Assembly (NCBI RefSeq): GCF_009739905.1
Contig: NZ_CP034279.1
Coordinates: 124,001 to 188,000, forward strand
Length of the DNA stretch: 64,000 bases
DNA from: Streptomyces ficellus
GTDB lineage: Bacteria > Actinomycetota > Actinomycetes > Streptomycetales > Streptomycetaceae
Reading direction: 5' to 3'
The translations under genes and the position numbers were made by a program. A model generated the notes under the pieces. The model had not been told where the DNA came from, ran no database searches, and saw only the letters and a program-made list of their open reading frames with translations. Positions within the stretch are counted from its first letter, which is position 1; each line of letters starts with the position of its first letter. This document shows, one piece after another, positions 1 to 8,144 of the stretch.

Positions 1-3
1 GGG

Positions 4-378
4 TCAGATGCGCCAGCCGCGCAGCCGGTCGGCCGCCTGGTAGACGGTCGTCTTCGCCGCCTGGATGTCGCGGACCAGCTCCACGAGGGCGCCGTACGGG
101 GCGTCGATGCCCTCGCCGGAGGCGTGCATGTAGGCGACGGCGACCTGGCAGGCGTACAGGGAGTTGCGGTGGGGCAGCGGCTGAAGGCGCACGAGCGTGT
201 GCAGGAGGGCGGCCGCGCGCCAGGCGGGGTCGGGTTCGGCCGTCGTGGGGCGCGGGATGCGGGTCTTGTGCCGGGCGACGGCCGCGACGAGCGCGGAGTA
301 GTCGGCGACGGACACGTCCTCGGGGACCGCCTGCTCCTGTACGTCGAGGAGCCAGGGGACGTCGATGTAGAGCGCCAT
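4..378 (-). CDS. Doc/Fic-like toxin of a toxin-antitoxin pair
   Basis: A 124-residue protein resembling the Streptomyces 'Fic family toxin component' (death-on-curing type). Doc proteins normally phosphorylate EF-Tu. The core fits the fold: Leu/Arg-rich helices, then a segment around residues 68-84 (QPLPHRNSLYACQVAVAYM) where the Fic motif HPFxxGNKR should lie. Only the Pro and Asn of that motif are kept; the catalytic His and the terminal Arg are replaced. Its start codon shares one base with the upstream gene's stop (TGATG), so it is translationally coupled to the antitoxin. Family assignment is by pattern; biochemical activity is uncertain. Confidence 0.7.
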   Translation of the reverse strand: MALYIDVPWLLDVQEQAVPEDVSVADYSALVAAVARHKTRIPRPTTAEPDPAWRAAALLHTLVRLQPLPHRNSLYACQVAVAYMHASGEGIDAPYGALVELVRDIQAAKTTVYQAADRLRGWRI

Positions 379-635
379 CAGGCGGCCGCGCCTCCCTGCC
401 GGTCCTCGGCTCCCCGCAGATCCTCGGCCCGGGGCATCTCGTCGGGGAAGGCCTCGTCGAACTCGGCGCGATGGGCCTCACCCCAGGAGACGGCGTAGCG
501 GACGAACTGTCGCCGCTGCCGCTCCCGGAGGGGCAGGTCGTGGACGTACTGCTTGAGTGACTTGCCTTCGGCGGCCGCCGCGGCGCGGACCTCCTCCAGC
601 TCCTCGTCGGTGAAGGTGATGTTCAAGGACGGCAT
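378..635 (-). CDS. Antitoxin of the Doc-like module (small DNA-binding type)
   Basis: An 85-residue protein starting MPSLNITFTDEELEEV, a ribbon-helix-helix-like N-terminus (beta strand followed by two helices) with an acidic C-terminal tail, as expected for an antitoxin that binds DNA and neutralises the neighbouring toxin. The reading frame stays open upstream to 734, but the extra residues look non-coding and the ATG at 635 starts directly at the recognisable N-terminus, 8 bp from a palindrome that would be its operator. Order antitoxin-toxin with a one-base overlap is typical of autoregulated TA operons. Confidence 0.75.
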   Translation of the reverse strand: MPSLNITFTDEELEEVRAAAAAEGKSLKQYVHDLPLRERQRRQFVRYAVSWGEAHRAEFDEAFPDEMPRAEDLRGAEDRQGGAAA

Positions 636-643
636 ACCTCGAT

Positions 644-660
644 GGTACCTAGTAGGTACC
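644..660. promoter_or_regulatory. Palindromic operator candidate of the TA operon
   Basis: Seven-base inverted repeat GGTACCT-AGT-AGGTACC located 8 bp upstream of the antitoxin start. The position and symmetry suit autoregulation by the antitoxin or the toxin-antitoxin complex. Role inferred; symmetry seen directly. Confidence 0.55.
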
Positions 661-770
661 AGACCGGCCAGGGGTCCCGGCAGCGCGACAAGCGCGTCCA
701 GGTCGCCTCCACGGGTCGCGGCGAGGAACTCCACCGTTGCCGCGCGGCGGCCCGCGGGGTGCGCTCCGGC

Positions 771-1256
771 TCAAGCGGGGTGCCCCGGGGAGAGGTCGGC
801 GACGTCACCGAACATGACGAGCGGGGGCCGCCCGGGCGCTTTCGGAGACGCCTCGACGGGGTCCAGGAGGAACCCGACATGGTCCCCGCCCTCGATCTGG
901 TCCTGCACATGGCCGACGAACCAGGCGCAGGCGTCGGTCAGTACGGGCGCGTCGCCGTGGCCGTGGCGCCAGGCGACCCGCTGGAACTTGTCGACCTCGT
1001 CACCGGTCTCGCCGCCGAACAGCCGGGCGACGTCGAGCTGTTCGCGGTGGAGGAGGTGCACGGCGAGGTGGGTGGCTCGGCGTGCCACCCGGTAGGTCCG
1101 GTTGGCCTTGGACAGCCAGACGGTGAACCGGGGCGGCTGGATCGAGCACTGGGAAGCGAATCCGACGAGACAGCCGGCCCGCTCCCCGCCGGCCACGGCT
1201 GTCACGACGTACATCGGGTAGTCCAGCAGGTCACTGAACGCATCGAGTTCGGCCAC
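771..1256 (-). CDS. Flavin reductase-like domain protein (FMN-binding)
   Basis: A 161-residue protein of the flavin reductase / split-barrel FMN-binding family. The diagnostic segment is residues ~25-55, with a GCLVGFASQCSIQPPRFTVW-type strand-turn-strand that binds FMN, then SKANRTY. Such proteins supply reduced flavin to two-component monooxygenases or act alone as FMN-dependent reductases; no partner oxygenase is adjacent, so the substrate is unknown. The length matches single-domain members. It lies downstream of a secreted-protein gene on the same strand but behind a strong hairpin, so it is probably transcribed separately. Confidence 0.8.
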   Translation of the reverse strand: MAELDAFSDLLDYPMYVVTAVAGGERAGCLVGFASQCSIQPPRFTVWLSKANRTYRVARRATHLAVHLLHREQLDVARLFGGETGDEVDKFQRVAWRHGHGDAPVLTDACAWFVGHVQDQIEGGDHVGFLLDPVEASPKAPGRPPLVMFGDVADLSPGHPA

Positions 1257-1292
1257 GGGACGACCCTAGCCCCGCGCGGCCGGAATCCGCGA

Positions 1293-1331
1293 CCGCCCCG
1301 TCCCGCTTCGGCGCGGAGCGGGGCAGGGCGG
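1293..1331 (-). terminator. Hairpin terminator
   Basis: Sixteen-pair stem (one mismatch, two G-U pairs) with a 7-nt loop, lying between the secreted protein (stop at 1349) and the flavin reductase start, as expected for an intrinsic terminator of the former. Confidence 0.55.
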
Positions 1332-1348
1332 GCGGTGGGTTCCGGGCG

Positions 1349-1753
1349 TCAGCGCACCCAGATGTTCATGACGGGCGAGACGACGCGCTTGCGGCTGTCG
1401 ACGAGGCGCAGCTTGTTGTGGCCCTTCATGCCCAGCATGACGCGCATGCTGTACGTGGAGCGGGACGTGGTGTTCATCGAGGCGGGGAGCGACACCCAGC
1501 GCTTGCCCTGCTTCTGCTGGAGGGTGACCTTGCTGCCGGGCCGCAGGCCGGTCACCACGCCGCGGATGCGGAACTGCTGCCAGGCTCTGACGCTCTTCGC
1601 CGTGACCTTGGCCGACGCACTGAGGGCGGTGCCCGCCACCGGCTTCTTCGGCGCGGAGGCCGGGGACGAGACCGCGACGGCGGTGCCGACCGAGCCGGCG
1701 ATGAGCGCGGCGGCGGAGATTCCGGCGCCCCAGGTACGTGCGAACTGACCCAT
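1349..1753 (-). CDS. Secreted small beta-rich protein of unknown function
   Basis: A 134-residue protein with a signal peptide (MGQFARTWGAGISAAALIAG, cleavage expected near ASA about residue 30). The mature part has alternating hydrophobic/Gly pattern typical of an Ig-like or beta-sandwich domain (RIRGVVTGLRPGSKVTLQQK) ending NIWVR. The start at 1753 is chosen because GGGAG lies 9 nt upstream; an in-frame ATG at 1834 would add 27 residues without signal-peptide character. No catalytic motif is visible. It may be exported and surface-associated; precise role not recognised. Confidence 0.7.
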   Translation of the reverse strand: MGQFARTWGAGISAAALIAGSVGTAVAVSSPASAPKKPVAGTALSASAKVTAKSVRAWQQFRIRGVVTGLRPGSKVTLQQKQGKRWVSLPASMNTTSRSTYSMRVMLGMKGHNKLRLVDSRKRVVSPVMNIWVR

Positions 1754-1856
1754 TGCTATGTCTCCCAAGCGTAGGGGGGTGGCTTCAGCGGGCTCACCAT
1801 AAGCACGTAGGTCGATAACCGGATTATTCGACACGAACCAGATAATCCATCCAGCG

Positions 1857-3275
1857 TCAGCCCCAGTGCTGGGAGTAGTGCGCCTGGAGGCGGTGACGGT
1901 CGATGCGCCCCGCGAAGAGCCAGCGGGTGGCGATCAGGCCGAGCAGGCTCACCCCGATGACGGCCAGCCCCGGAACGATGCGCCGCCCCTCGACGACGAC
2001 CCCGGCGATGGTCCACTGCCCCGTGGCTCCCGGCGGCGCCAGGCCCTGCGCGGGCGGCACGGCGGCTTCTCCGGCACCGGCCCCGGTGCCCGTACCGGTG
2101 CCGCTGCCGGCCCCGGCCGCGTCGCCGGGTGAGGACGGCGGGGCCGGAGAGGCGGACGGGGCGGCAGCGGTGTTCCCCCGGGCGGCGATGCGTCCGTCGA
2201 TCACCCGGACGCCCAGCGCCGTCAGCGCGGACGTCACCGGCTGGAAGAACGTCATGCCGCCCTCCGAGCAGTCGCCGTTGCCGCCCGAGGTCACCCCGAG
2301 GGCGAGGCCCTCGGCGAGCAACGGTCCGCCGCTGTCGCCGGGTTCGGCGCAGACGGTGGTCGCGATCAGGCCGGTCACCGTGCCCTCGCGGTAGTTCACC
2401 GTGGCGTCCAGCGCGGTGACCCGGCCGGAGCGCAGGCCCGTGGTGCTGCCGCTGCGGAAGACCTGCTGGCCCACGACGGGGTCGGCCGCGCCGATGACGG
2501 GCACGGTCTTGCCCTGCCCGATGTCGACGGCGTTGCTGCCGTCGAAGGCACCTCGGTCGTCGTACCGGACCAGGGAGAAGTCCTTGCCGGGGAAGTTCCG
2601 GGCGATCGTGGTGCCCAACTGGCCACTTCCCGCCTGGGTGTTGCGGAACCAGGGGGTTCCCACCGGTCCGCAGTGCCCCGCCGTCAGCATGAAGTTGTCG
2701 CGGCCGTCGGTGACGTTGAACCCCACCGAGCAGCGGCCGGTACCGTTGAAGATGGGCACGGCGCCGTTGACCCGGGTGGTGAAGGCGCCGTCGGTCCGCT
2801 GCATCCGGACGAAGTCCCCCGCCCGCTCCGCGACGTCGGTCATGCGCGACCAGTCGGCGGCGGAGACGGTGCGGTCGGCGTACACCTTCACCTCGTTGGA
2901 GGCGTAGTCCGTCACCCAGGCGGTGCCGGGAACTCTGGGGGCCTGCGCCAGGGTCTTCCTCGCGGAGTCGAGCTCCCGCATGCTGTGCCGCTTCACCTCG
3001 GCCCGCGCTCCGGCCCGCCGTACCTCGGCGGCCGTGGCGTCGTCGGTCACGGCGACGACCGGGCGGCCGTCCGCCCCGATCCAGCTTCCGGCCGTGCGCG
3101 ACGTGCCCAGCCGGGCGACGAGGTCCGCTGCCGGGGCCGGGGTTCCGGCCGCCGTGCGGCCGTCCGTCGCCGGCTCCCCCGCCACCGCCTGCGACACCAT
3201 CAGCCCGCCGCAGAGCAGTCCCCCGACGGCCGCCAGCCTGATGGCCCGCCGGAGGGTGCGCCGCCCGTGCTTCAT
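1857..3275 (-). CDS. Membrane-anchored S1 family serine protease with prodomain
   Basis: A 472-residue chymotrypsin-fold protease of the streptogrisin/alpha-lytic type. Order: signal peptide (1-33), alpha-lytic-like propeptide (~45-150), protease domain with catalytic triad His201 (TAGHC), Asp232 (KDFSLVRY) and Ser315 (GDSGGPL), a Gly/Thr/Ala linker (~385-410), and a C-terminal transmembrane helix (~433-451) followed by a basic tail. The paired Cys around the triad fits disulfides. The anchor means the protease stays on the outer membrane face instead of being released, unlike secreted streptogrisins. Substrate unknown. It stands alone upstream of a two-component system on the same strand. 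Confidence 0.88.
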   Translation of the reverse strand: MKHGRRTLRRAIRLAAVGGLLCGGLMVSQAVAGEPATDGRTAAGTPAPAADLVARLGTSRTAGSWIGADGRPVVAVTDDATAAEVRRAGARAEVKRHSMRELDSARKTLAQAPRVPGTAWVTDYASNEVKVYADRTVSAADWSRMTDVAERAGDFVRMQRTDGAFTTRVNGAVPIFNGTGRCSVGFNVTDGRDNFMLTAGHCGPVGTPWFRNTQAGSGQLGTTIARNFPGKDFSLVRYDDRGAFDGSNAVDIGQGKTVPVIGAADPVVGQQVFRSGSTTGLRSGRVTALDATVNYREGTVTGLIATTVCAEPGDSGGPLLAEGLALGVTSGGNGDCSEGGMTFFQPVTSALTALGVRVIDGRIAARGNTAAAPSASPAPPSSPGDAAGAGSGTGTGTGAGAGEAAVPPAQGLAPPGATGQWTIAGVVVEGRRIVPGLAVIGVSLLGLIATRWLFAGRIDRHRLQAHYSQHWG

Positions 3276-3369
3276 CCAAGGCCCCCAATGCCGTACCGGT
3301 GCGAAACGGAAGGCCGTCTCGCGGAAGGTCGCCCTTCCATACGTGCCGACGCACCGTTCGGTTCACCGG

Positions 3370-4038
3370 TCAGCCGCCCCCGGGTGTCACCAGCCCCGTC
3401 TCGTAGGCGACCACGACGGCCTGGGCGCGGCTGTCGAGGCCCAGTTTGCCCATGGCACGGTTCAGGTGCGTCTTGACGGTGGCCTCGCTGATGAAGAGTT
3501 CACCGGCGATCTCCAGGTTGCTCAGACCGCGCGCGGTCAGTCGCAGCACCTCGGTCTCGCGGCCGGTCAACACGGCGAGGTCGGCGGGCGGTTCGGGCGC
3601 CCCGGCGGACACGCGGTCCGCGAACGCCTCGACCAGGCGCCTGGTGACGCTGGGCGCGAAGAGTGCGTCACCGCAGCCGACCGCGGCGACCGCCGCGAGC
3701 AGCCGCTCGGGGCCGGAGTCCTTGAGCAGGAAGCCCGAGGCACCCGCGCGCAGCGCCCCGTACACGTACTCGTCCAGGTCGAAGGTGGTCAGCACCAGCA
3801 CCCTGGGCGGTGGCCCGGGCGCCTCGGCGAGGATCTTCTCGGTGGCCGCGATGCCACCCATGCCGGGCATCCGGATGTCCATCAGCACCACGTCGGGGCG
3901 GGTCTCGGCGACCAGGGCGAGGGCCTCCTCCCCGTCACCGGCCTCGCCCACCACCTCGACGCCGGGCGCGGCCCGCAGCAGCCCCACCAGGCCGGCCCTG
4001 ATGAGGTACTGGTCGTCGACGACGAGCACCCTGGTCAT
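3370..4038 (-). CDS. NarL/FixJ-family response regulator
   Basis: A 222-residue response regulator: receiver domain with the acidic pair (VVDDQ, residues 7-9), phospho-acceptor Asp54 (VVLMDIRMPGM) and conserved Lys (LLKDSG), followed by a LuxR-type helix-turn-helix (LTGRETEVLRLTARGLSNLEIA, ~150-215). Its ATG overlaps the stop of the upstream kinase gene by four bases (ATGA, 4035-4038), so the pair is one translationally coupled operon. The target genes are not evident; the divergent or neighbouring membrane protease is a possible member of the regulon, which is inference only. Confidence 0.92.
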   Translation of the reverse strand: MTRVLVVDDQYLIRAGLVGLLRAAPGVEVVGEAGDGEEALALVAETRPDVVLMDIRMPGMGGIAATEKILAEAPGPPPRVLVLTTFDLDEYVYGALRAGASGFLLKDSGPERLLAAVAAVGCGDALFAPSVTRRLVEAFADRVSAGAPEPPADLAVLTGRETEVLRLTARGLSNLEIAGELFISEATVKTHLNRAMGKLGLDSRAQAVVVAYETGLVTPGGG

Positions 4039-5186
4039 TCCGACGCGCCGTCCCCCTGCCGTGCGGTGCGGGTGGAGGTCGGCAGGGTCAGCCTCACGGC
4101 GTAACCCCCCTCGCTCCGCGGGCCGATGCTGATCGTCCCTCCGTACAGCTTGGCCCGCTCCCGCATCCCGATCAAGCCGTGTCCGCCGCCCGTCGGTACT
4201 CTGTCCTGAATCACCCCCCGTCCGTCGTCCGTGACCGCCACCGCCACGTGGTGCGGGTGGTAGTGGACCTCCACCAGCGCACGGCAACCCGGCGCGTGCT
4301 TCAGGACGTTCGTCAGGGCCTCCTGTACGACGCGGTACGCGCACAGGTCCACGCCTGGTGGCAGCGGGCGCGGCACACCGCCCACCCGTACCTCGACGGG
4401 CACTCCCCCGGCCCGTACGCGTCCGGCCATCTCCTCCAGCCGGGCGAGGCCGGGCATGGGCGCGGCGGGGCCGCCGTCCTCGTCGGCCCGCAGCACCTGG
4501 AGCACGCGCCGGAGTTCCTCCAGGGCCTCGGCGCTGGTCCCGGCGATGGTGCCGAGGGCGGTGCGGGCGGTGTCGGGGTCGGAGTCGAAGACGAAGCGGG
4601 CCAGCCCGACCTGGACCGAGATCACGGACATGTGGTGGGCGACGACGTCGTGGAGTTCGCGCGCGATCCGGCCGCGTTCCCCGGCGACCTCGCGGCGGGC
4701 CCGTTCCTCCTGCTCGTCCCGCAGCCGGCGGGCCAGCTCGGCGGACCGGCGGGCGACGTGCCCGAAGCGGACCAGTACCAGGGAGAAGCCGAGCGCCTGG
4801 CCGACGACGGACGGCATGGCGGCACGCTCGCTGAGGAGACCCGCGTAGATCCACACGGCGCTCATCAGGGCCGCGCAGCCGGCCGCTGTGCGCAGGGGGC
4901 GCAGGGAGGCGACGGTGTAGAGGGTGAGCATGGGGGCGAAGGAGTTCACGACGGGCCAGTAGCCGGCGCTGACGTACACGGTCCACATCGCCAGGACGAA
5001 GAGGCAGACGGCGACGGGTGCCCTGCCCCGCACCACGACCGGCACATTGACCAGTCCCACCAGCAGGTGGCCCGCGAGGTCGAGCGGGGGCCACCCCTGG
5101 CTCGTGGCCTCCTGGCCGAGCAGCACGGCCACGCTGGTCAGCGCCGCGGTGATCAGACCGTCGGCGGCAAGGGGGCGGATCCGCAT
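4035..5186 (-). CDS. NarL-type sensor histidine kinase (HisKA_3)
   Basis: A 383-residue sensor kinase with about five N-terminal membrane helices (residues ~8-140), a dimerisation/phospho-acceptor segment ARELHDVVAHHMSV with His179, and a C-terminal ATPase region (AVTDDGRG, GHGLIGMRERA). The family phosphorylates NarL-type regulators and usually senses membrane or extracellular signals; no extracytoplasmic sensor domain is present, so sensing is probably intramembrane. The start at 5186 (MRIRPLAADG) gives the first membrane helix directly; the longer open frame upstream lacks membrane-protein character. Confidence 0.9.
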   Translation of the reverse strand: MRIRPLAADGLITAALTSVAVLLGQEATSQGWPPLDLAGHLLVGLVNVPVVVRGRAPVAVCLFVLAMWTVYVSAGYWPVVNSFAPMLTLYTVASLRPLRTAAGCAALMSAVWIYAGLLSERAAMPSVVGQALGFSLVLVRFGHVARRSAELARRLRDEQEERARREVAGERGRIARELHDVVAHHMSVISVQVGLARFVFDSDPDTARTALGTIAGTSAEALEELRRVLQVLRADEDGGPAAPMPGLARLEEMAGRVRAGGVPVEVRVGGVPRPLPPGVDLCAYRVVQEALTNVLKHAPGCRALVEVHYHPHHVAVAVTDDGRGVIQDRVPTGGGHGLIGMRERAKLYGGTISIGPRSEGGYAVRLTLPTSTRTARQGDGASE

Positions 5187-5392
5187 CGCCGCAGCGTAAC
5201 GCGGGCCGCGAAAGTGCGACGTCAACCCTCCGCAGTACAGCGGAAGTTGCAGGAACCCCGGGCCTGCCGCGAGAGGTGGCCACGAAGGTCGAACCGGCGT
5301 GGGACGACGCCACCGGCGGGCCGCCGTAGGTTCGTGCACCAGCAGCACCAGCACGGGCATTGCGGCGGCGCGGACGGAAGGAGACGAACGAC

Positions 5393-5866
5393 ATGAACAC
5401 ACGCACGGCGAATCTCCACGAGAACGGGGCCCGGGGCCTCCCCGCGAGGAAGGCGGGCCGGCGCGTCGCGCTGGGCGCGGTGGCGCTCGCCGCGGCGGCC
5501 ACCGCCGTCATGGCGCCGTCGGCCGGCGCCGCGCCGTCGGCCGACGCCGGGGTCGCCGCGGCCTGCACGGCCTGGCGGACCATCCAGGTCGACGACAACG
5601 CGGCGGGCGTGAAGTACCGCGAGTGCGACCGGTACAGCGGCCTCGACACCCAGACCAAGGCCCAGCTCTACATCTGGGACAACCGGCACGACGGCAAGAT
5701 CGCCCAGGTCTGGACGGCCACCGGGTCCAACCTGAACGGCACCTGGCACCAGAGCTGGCACAAGTACTACACGTGGGGCAACGAGGCCCACCACAGTCCG
5801 CTGGTGGACACCGGCTGGCACAAGGGCCACGACGTGAAGGTGCTGCTCAAGAACGTCCGCGGCTGA
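5393..5866 (+). CDS. Secreted protein of unknown function
   Basis: A 157-residue protein with a twin-Arg-containing signal peptide (GRRVALGAVALAAAATAVMA, cleavage near AGAAPS). The mature domain is Trp/His/Tyr rich (LYIWDNRHDGKIAQVWTATG) with two Cys that may pair. AGGAG 10-14 nt upstream of the ATG at 5393 decides the start over an in-frame ATG at 5360. No catalytic motif recognised. A hairpin follows 20 bp after the stop. Confidence 0.75.
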   Translation: MNTRTANLHENGARGLPARKAGRRVALGAVALAAAATAVMAPSAGAAPSADAGVAAACTAWRTIQVDDNAAGVKYRECDRYSGLDTQTKAQLYIWDNRHDGKIAQVWTATGSNLNGTWHQSWHKYYTWGNEAHHSPLVDTGWHKGHDVKVLLKNVRG

Positions 5867-5885
5867 TCCACCGGCGGGGGATGCG

Positions 5886-5923
5886 ACGGTGCTCCGCCCT
5901 CCGGGGGGAGGGCAGAGCACCGT
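5886..5923 (+). terminator. Hairpin terminator after the secreted protein
   Basis: Seventeen-base stem with a single mismatch and a GGGG loop, starting 20 bp after the stop at 5866. Confidence 0.7.
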
Positions 5924-6045
5924 CACGCGATCGGGGCGCTCCCGGTTCCGGTACGCATGGATCGGTGTGGGCGGGTACCCGGATCACCGGCCGACGTGCG
6001 CGGCAGGTCCTCGCCGCGCCGCAGACCGGGATAGAGGAGGCGTTG

Positions 6046-6510
6046 ATGAGCAAGGTCAAGGAAGCCGTCGAGGTCGAGGTCCCCGTCCACACCGCGTACA
6101 ACCAGTGGACGATGTTCGAGGAGTTCCCCCAGTTCATGGAGGGTGTGGAGGAGGTCGTCCAGGTCGACGACCGGCACAACCACTGGAAGACCAAGATCGG
6201 CGGGGTACGGCGCGAGTTCGACACCGAGATCGTGGACCAGCTGCCCGACGAGCGGATCGCCTGGAGGACCATCAGCGGCGACACGCACCAGAAGGGCGTG
6301 GTGAGCTTCCAGCGGCTGGACGACACCCACACGCGCGTGGAGCTGGTGATGGACGTGGAGACCAGCGGCGTCGCGGAGAAGGCCGCGGACCTCACGGGCA
6401 CGATCGACCGGCGTGTGAAGGGTGACATGCGACGGTTCAAGGACTTCATCGAGCGTCAGGGCGGCGAGTCCGGCGGCTGGCGCGGTCGCATCCAGCCGGG
6501 CGACCACTGA
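6046..6510 (+). CDS. SRPBCC (START-like) family protein
   Basis: A 154-residue protein of the polyketide cyclase / START-like fold: VPVHTAYNQWTMFEEFPQFM N-terminal strand and helix, central beta sheet (NHWKTKIGGVRREFDTEI), and a long C-terminal helix ending RFKDFIERQ. These proteins form a deep hydrophobic cavity; many actinomycete members are stress-associated and of unknown ligand. GAGGAGG lies 7 nt upstream of the ATG. It is monocistronic, closed by an unusually long perfect hairpin. Confidence 0.85.
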   Translation: MSKVKEAVEVEVPVHTAYNQWTMFEEFPQFMEGVEEVVQVDDRHNHWKTKIGGVRREFDTEIVDQLPDERIAWRTISGDTHQKGVVSFQRLDDTHTRVELVMDVETSGVAEKAADLTGTIDRRVKGDMRRFKDFIERQGGESGGWRGRIQPGDH

Positions 6511-6534
6511 CGCGGACGAGCGGCCGGATGGCCG

Positions 6535-6586
6535 CACGACACGGCGGTGCCGGTGCCTGGGCAGGCACCGGCACCGCCGTGTCGTG
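6535..6586 (+). terminator. Very long perfect hairpin terminator
   Basis: A 24-bp perfect inverted repeat (arms 6535-6558 and 6563-6586) with a GGGC loop, 24 bp after the SRPBCC stop and before the convergent lipoprotein gene. Suits bidirectional termination. Confidence 0.8.
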
Positions 6587-6648
6587 TGGCGTTCACGTCG
6601 CTGGGGGCGGTCGGCCGTGTTCAGCAGGCGTTCAGCGGGCGGGCCCGT

Positions 6649-7134
6649 TCAGCAGGGCGTGCCGCGCGAGCGCAGCCACTCGCACTGGGTCTCGCCGGAC
6701 GTCTTGCCGCCGTTGTACGCGCGGGGGTCCTTGTAGCCGGGCCCGACGGGCTCGTGCGACTCGAAGACCCCGTCACCGTCCAGGTCTCCCCCGCGGGGGT
6801 CGATCGTGCCGCCCGGGTTCACGCAGGCCGCCCGGTCAGCCGGGTCCGTGGTGCAGACCTTCGGGCCGGTCTGGTCCACCGCGGTCTGCTGGGCCGCCTG
6901 GCGGGCCGCCGTGGCCTGCGCCTGCACCGCGGTGGCGACCGGTCCGGCCGCCCGGTCCAGGGAGACCGCGGCGGTGGCCGGCCGGGTATCGGGCGGGCCG
7001 GCCGCGGGGGCGTCCGAGCCGCACGCCGACAGGGTGAGGGCGAGCCCGGAGGCGAGGAGGGCCGAGCCGGCGAAGGCGGCGGCGCGGCGGCGGGCGGGAG
7101 ATCGACGAACCGTTTCACGGGCCGGGACAGCCAT
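6649..7134 (-). CDS. Lipoprotein of unknown function
   Basis: A 161-residue protein with a lipoprotein signal peptide: basic n-region, hydrophobic stretch, lipobox LSAC with the modified Cys near residue 38. The mature part has a Thr/Gln/Ala-rich helix, then a segment with DGDGVFESHE that resembles an EF-hand-like calcium loop, and ends in a Cys pair (CEWLRSRGTPC). The ATG at 7134 has AGGGGGG 8-12 nt upstream; the in-frame ATG at 7176 lacks this. Possibly an extracellular calcium-binding protein of the excalibur type; the calcium role is inference. Confidence 0.75.
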   Translation of the reverse strand: MAVPARETVRRSPARRRAAAFAGSALLASGLALTLSACGSDAPAAGPPDTRPATAAVSLDRAAGPVATAVQAQATAARQAAQQTAVDQTGPKVCTTDPADRAACVNPGGTIDPRGGDLDGDGVFESHEPVGPGYKDPRAYNGGKTSGETQCEWLRSRGTPC

Positions 7135-7326
7135 GGGGCGCCCCCCTGAACAATCGGCGAGATGGGTGATATGCACCCTACGGCGCTGTTCAGGACCAGG
7201 TCAATGATCATCCGGAACCCCTTGTCCCAGGCCCGGCGGGCGCTGCCGACGCCCTTCGGCCCGGCACCGGAGGGACCGGGCGGGGGCGGGATCCCGCCGG
7301 CCGGGCGCCGGTAGGATCACCCGATC

Positions 7327-8016
7327 ATGGACATCAGTGGCGACACGGCGATGGTCACGGTCCCGGCGGGCCGGGTGACGCTGTCGGACCGGCGGACCGC
7401 GCGGAGCTGGCCGGTCGACCTCGCGCCCTACCGGCTCGCGGCGATCCCCGTCACCCAGGAGCGGTACGCAACGGTCACCGGGCAGCGGCCGGGCGGCACC
7501 GAGGGCGACCGGTTGCCGGTCGAGGGCGTGTCGTGGTGGGACGCCGTCCGCTACTGCAACGCCCTGTCCGCGCGGGAGTGGTTGGCACCCGCGTACCGGA
7601 TCGGCCCGGACCCGGAGGCCGACGGGGTCGAGTGGGACGCGTCTGCCGACGGATACCGCCTGCCCACCGAGGCCGAGTGGGAGCACGCCTGCCGCGCCGG
7701 CACGCCGGGTGCGCGCTACGGGCCGCTCGATGAGATCGCCTGGCACCGCGGCAACTCCGGCGAACGCGTGCGTGAGGTGGGCGGCAGGCGGCCCAACGCC
7801 TGGGGCCTGTACGACATGCTGGGCAACGTGTGGGAGTGGTGCTGGGACCAGTACGACCCCGAGGTCTACGGCACCTACCGGGTGCTGCGGGGCGGTGGGT
7901 GGTTCGACGAGCGCTGGAGCTGCCGGGCCTCGGTGCGCCGGCGCAGCCATCCGACCCTGCGGATCGACGACGTGGGGTTCCGGGTGGCCCTGCCCCTCTC
8001 CTCCCCGGCCGTCTGA
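7327..8016 (+). CDS. Formylglycine-generating enzyme / SUMF1-fold protein
   Basis: A 229-residue protein of the sulfatase-modifying factor fold: PVTQERYATVTG near residue 42, VEGVSWWDAVRYCNALS, RLPTEAEWEHACRAG, GNVWEWCWDQYD and the terminal VLRGGGWFDERWSC...DVGFRVA block. Genuine formylglycine generators carry two redox Cys five residues apart near the C-terminus; here the first is present (WSC) but the second position is Arg. It is also shorter than bacterial formylglycine-generating enzymes. No sulfatase is adjacent. It may be a non-catalytic or differently acting member. Confidence 0.82.
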   Translation: MDISGDTAMVTVPAGRVTLSDRRTARSWPVDLAPYRLAAIPVTQERYATVTGQRPGGTEGDRLPVEGVSWWDAVRYCNALSAREWLAPAYRIGPDPEADGVEWDASADGYRLPTEAEWEHACRAGTPGARYGPLDEIAWHRGNSGERVREVGGRRPNAWGLYDMLGNVWEWCWDQYDPEVYGTYRVLRGGGWFDERWSCRASVRRRSHPTLRIDDVGFRVALPLSSPAV

Positions 8017-8144
8017 CCCACCGGCGCGGCGGGGCGCGGCGGCGCGGAGCAGTGCGGTCGGCGGGCGTCCATGACCGTTGCTTCTGGCAGGCAGAAGGAC
8101 CCTGTCTTGGACGGGGGGCAGTGCCGCGGGTGACCCTGGGAGCC

